From Gammaproteobacteria bacterium (GTDB lineage: Bacteria; Pseudomonadota; Gammaproteobacteria; Nitrosococcales; Methylophagaceae), in NCBI GenBank assembly GCA_014859375.1, contig JACUUH010000004.1:1-64000 (forward strand): 64,000 nt of DNA, given 5' to 3'. This document shows, piece by piece, positions 59,079 to 64,000 of this stretch. Under the pieces are notes generated by a model. It did not search any database, had not been told where the DNA came from, and saw only the letters and a program-made list of their open reading frames with translations. The position numbers were made by a program, and so were the translations under genes. Within the stretch, counting starts at the first letter, position 1. Every line of letters begins with the position of its first letter.

Positions 59079-60303
59079 TTTGAGCTATCTCTTGCAACTG
59101 CTGTTCAACATGACGCAACCATTGCCCAGCTTGGAAGCGTTCATTTTCATAAGCAACGGCTTGACTAAATAAAGACTTGGATTGAGTTAACTGGCCTAGA
59201 TGAAACTGGGTCATACCGAGCAATAACAGTGCAGCGCCTTTTTTGTCATTTTCAAGCTTTTCGACACTTTTAGCTAACGGTTCGCTGGCTTTTTGCCACT
59301 GTTCAAGTGCAAATAACACCCGACCATATTTCAAATAGGCTTCACCACTATCGTCCAATTGCGCTATTTTCTCTAATACCTCTGCTGCTTTTTCAGTTTC
59401 TTTTGCGGCCAGCCAGCTATCAGCTAGTCGATTCAGATTTTCACTATTAGTTTGAATAATGCCTTTATTAATTGCATCTGAAAGTAGTTGAGCTGATTTG
59501 AATGGTATAGCTAAATAACGATACATATCAGCCAAGCTAATCAGAGTTTTACTATCGCCTAGTTCCAAACGCTGTGCTAATGATTTAACCGCTAATGCAC
59601 TAAATTCTTTGCTTTGTTGTAAATACAAAGCCGTTAATTGCTGCCAATAATTTTGTTGGTATGGATAGCGAGTAATTAAGGTTTCCAATACCGTAATAGC
59701 GGCTTTATATTGCTTTAGCTCTAAGTGGGCCGATAATAAAAGCTGAAACCACGCCTCTTTGGCAGAAGGATCATGTTTAATCGCAGTTGTTATATGCGTT
59801 ATCGTATTTTTATAATTTTTAATTCTATAGTTGGCACTGGCCAGTAAAACATAGGCACTATTCGGTGGTTTTTTCTCAGCTTTTAACCACTGTTCTAATA
59901 AAGCAATGCCTGCTTTATAGTCTTCATTAGCCAATACTATCTGTGCCAAATTATAACGCAGATCATGACTGACTTTTTCTGGCAAGGCATTACTCGCCAG
60001 TGCTTTTTTGAATGCAATCGCTGCTTTGTTATAGTCTTGTTTTGATGAGAATAAATAGCCTAAAGTTTGTTCAACAACTGCACGGTCATAACTATCCTCA
60101 GCTGTTTGTTTGATCAATGCATTTAATTTGGTCTCTGCATCCGCATAGTTTTCTGCCGCCATCAATTGTTGAGCCACACTGAGTGCTTTATAGGTTTTTT
60201 CACTCAATAAGTACTGCTTGTCCTCATCATTTTTTGCCATAGCAGTCATCGACGATAAGGTCAAAACTATAAGGAACAATACTAATCGACTCATATTCAC
60301 CAT
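59068..60303 (-). CDS. TPR-repeat periplasmic protein of TonB2-type system
   Basis: Repeated TPR-like helices (AIAFKKALASNALPEKVSHDLRYNLAQIVLANEDYKAGIALLEQWLK...); signal peptide MVNMSRLVLFLIVLTLSSMTAMA; downstream of tonB. Confidence 0.8.
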   Translation of the reverse strand: MVNMSRLVLFLIVLTLSSMTAMAKNDEDKQYLLSEKTYKALSVAQQLMAAENYADAETKLNALIKQTAEDSYDRAVVEQTLGYLFSSKQDYNKAAIAFKKALASNALPEKVSHDLRYNLAQIVLANEDYKAGIALLEQWLKAEKKPPNSAYVLLASANYRIKNYKNTITHITTAIKHDPSAKEAWFQLLLSAHLELKQYKAAITVLETLITRYPYQQNYWQQLTALYLQQSKEFSALAVKSLAQRLELGDSKTLISLADMYRYLAIPFKSAQLLSDAINKGIIQTNSENLNRLADSWLAAKETEKAAEVLEKIAQLDDSGEAYLKYGRVLFALEQWQKASEPLAKSVEKLENDKKGAALLLLGMTQFHLGQLTQSKSLFSQAVAYENERFQAGQWLRHVEQQLQEIAQNES

Positions 60304-60304
60304 G

Positions 60305-60964
60305 TTACTTTGATAATGTGAACACAATTTCTTGTGTTGCTTGGCGTTCTACAGGCTGACCATCAACGACCTGTGGTTTAAATTTCCATTTCAAAATCGC
60401 AGTTAATGCCGATTGATCAAATATATTTTCGGGTGTTGCTTTAACCACAACCGGATCACGGACCTGTCCATCTTTTGTAATCGTAAATGATACCGTTACC
60501 ACACCTTCAATCCCTCTACGCTGAGCGACACGAGGATATTTCGGTGGCATACGAACCAGCGGTATAACTTCATCATTCATAGCAGGCATCGCTGTCGGTG
60601 CTGGTGGTGCTGGCGTTGTTACCGGTGCAGCTGAAAAATCACCAATATAAGGGCCACCAGCAATATTAAGTGGCACATCGATACGAGGCATATCCAATTT
60701 CGGCGCTGGCGTATTCGGTTTATTCGCCTGGGGCGCAGGTGCTTTAGGTGGTGGTGGTGGCTTTTTAGGTGGTGGCGGTTTTTTCGGTAATTCGCGTTTT
60801 TTAGTTTCGGGTGTTGTTTCACGTTTTAAGCGAACAAAATCCAATAAGCGAATATCTTCAGTCAGATGCCGTTCAATGCTATTTGATGATGTCATGTGTT
60901 GCATCAATGCAAACAAGCCAAAATTGATCAGCAACGCAATAATGAGACCGATAGTTAAACGCAT
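60305..60964 (-). CDS. tonB: Energy transducer TonB
   Basis: One N-terminal TM, Pro/Lys-rich KKRELPKKPPPPKKPPPPPKAPAPQ, C-terminal YPRVAQRRGIEGVVTVSFTITKDGQVRDPVVVKATPENIFDQSALTAILKWKFKPQVVDGQPV. Confidence 0.95.
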   Translation of the reverse strand: MRLTIGLIIALLINFGLFALMQHMTSSNSIERHLTEDIRLLDFVRLKRETTPETKKRELPKKPPPPKKPPPPPKAPAPQANKPNTPAPKLDMPRIDVPLNIAGGPYIGDFSAAPVTTPAPPAPTAMPAMNDEVIPLVRMPPKYPRVAQRRGIEGVVTVSFTITKDGQVRDPVVVKATPENIFDQSALTAILKWKFKPQVVDGQPVERQATQEIVFTLSK

Positions 60965-60976
60965 TAATGTTGTTCC

Positions 60977-61384
60977 TTAATCGCGTTCAGCTGCGATCGA
61001 AACATTAGCAACTCCAGCAAGACGCGCTTGATCCATCACTTCAATTAACAAGCCGGTTTTAGCCTCTTTATCAGCTAATATAATGACAGATCCTTCAGGG
61101 TTTTCAGCATGCATACGTTCAACATTAGCCCGAACAGCACGTTGATCTATCTGACGACCATCCATCCATACTTCACCATTGGGCTTAATTGCAATCAGGA
61201 TATTAGCTAACTCTTTTTGTACGGCAGTTTTGGCTGAGGGGCGACTGATATCAACCCCGGTTTCTTTAACAAATGAGGTAGTCACAATAAAAAATATCAA
61301 TAATATAAATACCATATCGATCAATGGCGTCATATTAACTTCGGCTATAGCACCACTTTGGCGGCGTGAGTGACGATGTCTCAT
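60977..61384 (-). CDS. exbD: ExbD/TolR family protein
   Basis: AEVNMTPLIDMVFILLIFFIVTTSFVKETGVDISRPSAKTA...VILADKEAKTGLLIEVMDQARLAGV. Confidence 0.95.
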   Translation of the reverse strand: MRHRHSRRQSGAIAEVNMTPLIDMVFILLIFFIVTTSFVKETGVDISRPSAKTAVQKELANILIAIKPNGEVWMDGRQIDQRAVRANVERMHAENPEGSVIILADKEAKTGLLIEVMDQARLAGVANVSIAAERD

Positions 61385-61400
61385 AATCTATGCTCTACCT

Positions 61401-61937
61401 TTAATCTCGACGTAAGGCACCGGCGACATTATCAACCGTACGTGCCACACGCTGTTCTAATTGAGTACTAAAATACATGCCTGACAATGCTGCCAATAAG
61501 CCACCCATCGTAGTAATTAATGCGACCGAAATACCGCCCGCCATGCCTCGTGCATTACCTGTACCAAACACAGTTAACACATCAAAGGTTTCAATCATGC
61601 CCGCGACTGTGCCTAACAAACCCAGCATAGGCAAGGCAACAATCAAAGTACGAATCGACATCAAATAGCGTTTTAGTTCTATCGCATTTTCAGCAATCAT
61701 GCCTTGACGAATTTGTTGTGCATACCAGCTAATGCGATCAGAACGTGCATACCATTCGTCTATATATTTTTTTAGCTGTTTGGGGTGAATAACATAAACA
61801 AACACATAACGTTCGACGATGAGCGTCCACATCACTATTGAGGTCAATAAAATGACCCACAATATCACTCCGCCACTTTCTAGTAGCAGTTGAATATCAA
61901 ATAAACTAGTTGCCAGTGTTTCCATACTGCTCTGCAT
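61401..61937 (-). CDS. exbB: MotA/TolQ/ExbB proton channel family protein (short, ExbB2-like)
   Basis: VALPMLGLLGTVAGMIETFDVLTVFGTGNARGMAGGISVALITTMGGLLAALSGMYF. Confidence 0.93.
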   Translation of the reverse strand: MQSSMETLATSLFDIQLLLESGGVILWVILLTSIVMWTLIVERYVFVYVIHPKQLKKYIDEWYARSDRISWYAQQIRQGMIAENAIELKRYLMSIRTLIVALPMLGLLGTVAGMIETFDVLTVFGTGNARGMAGGISVALITTMGGLLAALSGMYFSTQLEQRVARTVDNVAGALRRD

Positions 61938-63264
61938 TTCGTGCGACTAAGGACGCACTTTCTTCATCTAAAATTTGTACCAAACGATTACTTTTGCTTG
62001 ATAGCGCACTGTGCATTAACAAAATGGGAATAGCTACTGCTAGCCCTAACTCAGTCGTGACCAATGCTTGAGAAATACCACCTGACATCAGTTTTGGATC
62101 GCCCGTACCAAATAAGGTGATTGACTGAAATGTTTCAATCATGCCCGACACCGTACCTAATAATCCCAGCATCGGTGCAATTGCAGCCAAAATAGCCAAA
62201 GTGACCAAACCTCGTTCAATTTTAGGAATTTCTCGCAAGATTGCTTCATCTAATTTCAACTGCAAGGTTTCAAAGTCATGAGCAAGACTATCGTTATAAA
62301 CAGCCAAAATACGACCCAGTGGGTTTGAAAGACTCGCCTGTTTTTGTTTTTGTTGCCTAGCAACACCACGACCAACCAGAAACAATGTTAAAAAACGTTG
62401 GATCGCGACTAATAAACCAATTGCTCCTAAGCCTACGATAATAAAGCCGATCCAGCCTCCTTGTTCGATACGTTCTTTCAGATTAGGTGCTTGCACTAAC
62501 AGCGCCATAATCGCACCACGGGTCGGGTCAACCACTGCAGCTTGCAAGGTTCCATCTGTCGTTTTTTCAAAATCGGAAATGACATGTCGCAAACGATCCA
62601 CTGGTTGACGACCAAGTTCAACCAAATTTCCTGTTTCTGATAAATAGCGTAAAAATTTGCCTTCACTAAATGCCGAGAACACGCCAATACGTGTTACTTC
62701 GCGATCTTCGACTTTTCCTTCTGCCGTAATCACAGGCGATTGAAAACGCGTTACTTTGGCTGATTCCGTCATCTCTTCCTGTAACAATAACCAAAATTCG
62801 CGTAATTCTGAAATTGTAGGTTGTTGTTTGCGTTCAGCAAGCGATTTTAAAAAACTGGCTCTATGTGGTTTTTGAACAGAAATCATTGAGCTTTCTAACA
62901 CACCACGACTGTCATTAGCCATTTGTCTAACTGTGCCAAATAACTCGCCTAAGGAGCCTGATTTTTCTTGTAATAATGCTTCACGATTTGCCAGGGCTTT
63001 TTCCTGATCTTGAAAGGCCAGATTAAGCAGGGCGGTTTGCTGTTCTTCAAATGCTAATTGCGCTTTTGCTTGCGCTAACAAGCGAGCTTGATCATCTCGC
63101 GCTGTTACAAATTCTGCTTCACGTAATTTATTTTGTTGTTGTTCCAATACTCGTTCACGTTTTACTTGCTCAAGCAAGGCATCAAGATCACCGGGTTTGT
63201 CAGCGGCATAACTTAGTGAGCACGCAAAAATAAACAGTATTATAACTGAACTTAGTTGTTTCAT
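61906..63264 (-). CDS. Long MotA/TolQ/ExbB family protein with periplasmic coiled-coil N-terminus (TtpC-like)
   Basis: N-terminal coiled coil after signal peptide, C-terminal APMLGLLGTVSGMIETFQSITLFGTGDPKLMSGGISQALVTTELGLAVAIPILLMHS. Confidence 0.9.
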   Translation of the reverse strand: MKQLSSVIILFIFACSLSYAADKPGDLDALLEQVKRERVLEQQQNKLREAEFVTARDDQARLLAQAKAQLAFEEQQTALLNLAFQDQEKALANREALLQEKSGSLGELFGTVRQMANDSRGVLESSMISVQKPHRASFLKSLAERKQQPTISELREFWLLLQEEMTESAKVTRFQSPVITAEGKVEDREVTRIGVFSAFSEGKFLRYLSETGNLVELGRQPVDRLRHVISDFEKTTDGTLQAAVVDPTRGAIMALLVQAPNLKERIEQGGWIGFIIVGLGAIGLLVAIQRFLTLFLVGRGVARQQKQKQASLSNPLGRILAVYNDSLAHDFETLQLKLDEAILREIPKIERGLVTLAILAAIAPMLGLLGTVSGMIETFQSITLFGTGDPKLMSGGISQALVTTELGLAVAIPILLMHSALSSKSNRLVQILDEESASLVARNAEQYGNTGN

Positions 63265-64000
63265 TGTGCAGCCTCCACCGTGTTAACGGGCAACACCAGT
63301 AAATCAGGAGGTAATTGTTTGCTTGCAACCTTCAAGGCTTGATCGACAGATTGTCGATATGAATTATCTAACTGTATCCATTGCTGAGATTTTTTGTCCC
63401 ACATGCCAACTTGTTGCCGGTCCAGGGTTAAATAATACAAACTGACGCGACCGATACGAATAAAATCAACGGTTCTCGTGTTATCTGTCATGGTCATTTC
63501 ACCTTGATAGGCTTCAATAGTACGACCATATTCTGTTTCAACTTGATAGGCCTCTAAAATGCGACGGTACTTTTCTGAAATGGTCACATCAGCTCGTTCC
63601 ATCAATGTTTGCAACTGAACAACGCGAGCATTACGCTCTTCCGGTAAAAATGGAATATCAAGCGCAACAAATTGCGCCATGACATCAATCATATTAAGCA
63701 TTAATGGCACAATCTCGCGTTGCGTACTTTCAATGTTACGCAATTGCAGATCGATTGAATCCAGTTCTTTTTTTTGCGAGACCACTAATTTATCAAGCTG
63801 ATCGTTATAGGCATGAAGACTATCTGTTTGCCGTAAAACATCACGGTATTCAGCCAACATTTGTTGGGTTTCATCTGAAAGCGTATCAACTTGTTGTTGC
63901 GACTTTTGTGCTGCTATATCTGTTTCAACCTGGGTCGAGATTGCTTGTTCAAGCGTATCGGCTGAGGACATAATTGGAAGCACGAGGATCAGCACAGCTC
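63261..64000 (-). CDS. DUF3450 family protein, 5' end probably beyond window
   Basis: ...AVLILVLPIMSSADTLEQAISTQVETDIAAQKSQQQVDTLSDETQQMLAEYRDVLRQTDSLHAYNDQL...; signal peptide appears cut by window edge. Confidence 0.85.
   Translation of the reverse strand, partial: AVLILVLPIMSSADTLEQAISTQVETDIAAQKSQQQVDTLSDETQQMLAEYRDVLRQTDSLHAYNDQLDKLVVSQKKELDSIDLQLRNIESTQREIVPLMLNMIDVMAQFVALDIPFLPEERNARVVQLQTLMERADVTISEKYRRILEAYQVETEYGRTIEAYQGEMTMTDNTRTVDFIRIGRVSLYYLTLDRQQVGMWDKKSQQWIQLDNSYRQSVDQALKVASKQLPPDLLVLPVNTVEAAQ

Noticed and set aside
60700-60830. GGTGGTGG-rich tract as a microsatellite repeat
   Set aside because: It is the antisense of the proline-rich linker of TonB (PPPPKKPPPPPK), explained by the protein.
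1-64000. CRISPR arrays, tRNA/rRNA, prophage, toxin-antitoxin or restriction systems
   Set aside because: No regularly spaced repeats, no cloverleaf-like or rRNA sequence noticed by eye, and no ORF with the relevant signatures; a tRNAscan/Infernal run would be needed to be certain.

Overview
The window is a chromosomal segment of a gammaproteobacterium and is almost fully coding. Gene content looks like a methylotroph such as Methylophaga, but that assignment is an inference from gene content only. Housekeeping blocks: yicC/rph/rdgB/hemW, serC, thrC-hom-alaC, lysS-prfB, nlpD/VTT-protein/pcm/surE, an Mla/MCE transporter, ppsA-ppsR, parC-parE, and cydP-cydA-cydB-cydX-ybgE. The main theme is formate oxidation. 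Three complete, different formate dehydrogenase loci lie within about 35 kb: (i) a two-subunit NAD-linked enzyme with a fused NuoE/NuoF beta subunit, resembling the tungsten-type FDH1; (ii) a membrane/Tat-exported FdnGHI-like operon with a DUF3305/DUF3306/ferredoxin/TorD accessory set and a tiny unannotated lipoprotein; (iii) soluble fdsGBA-fdhD-fdsD. Other items: ovoA next to a MalY/PatB-like C-S lyase (candidate ovoB), a TonB2/TtpC-like energy transduction operon, a PhnD-like lipoprotein coupled to a PAS-GGDEF-EAL protein, a MITE-like element, and REP-like repeats. Points most worth a second look: an in-frame TGA replacing the conserved Trp after the EAL motif; the MITE whose inverted-repeat end supplies a gene's stop codon; a Cys-rich insertion in ThrC; the 59-aa lipoprotein in the FDH operon; the ovoA/ovoB-like pair; absence of rpoS beside nlpD; and the prfB programmed frameshift. 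I saw no CRISPR array, rRNA, tRNA, phage or classic defence system. I cannot claim a wholly new system from this sequence alone.
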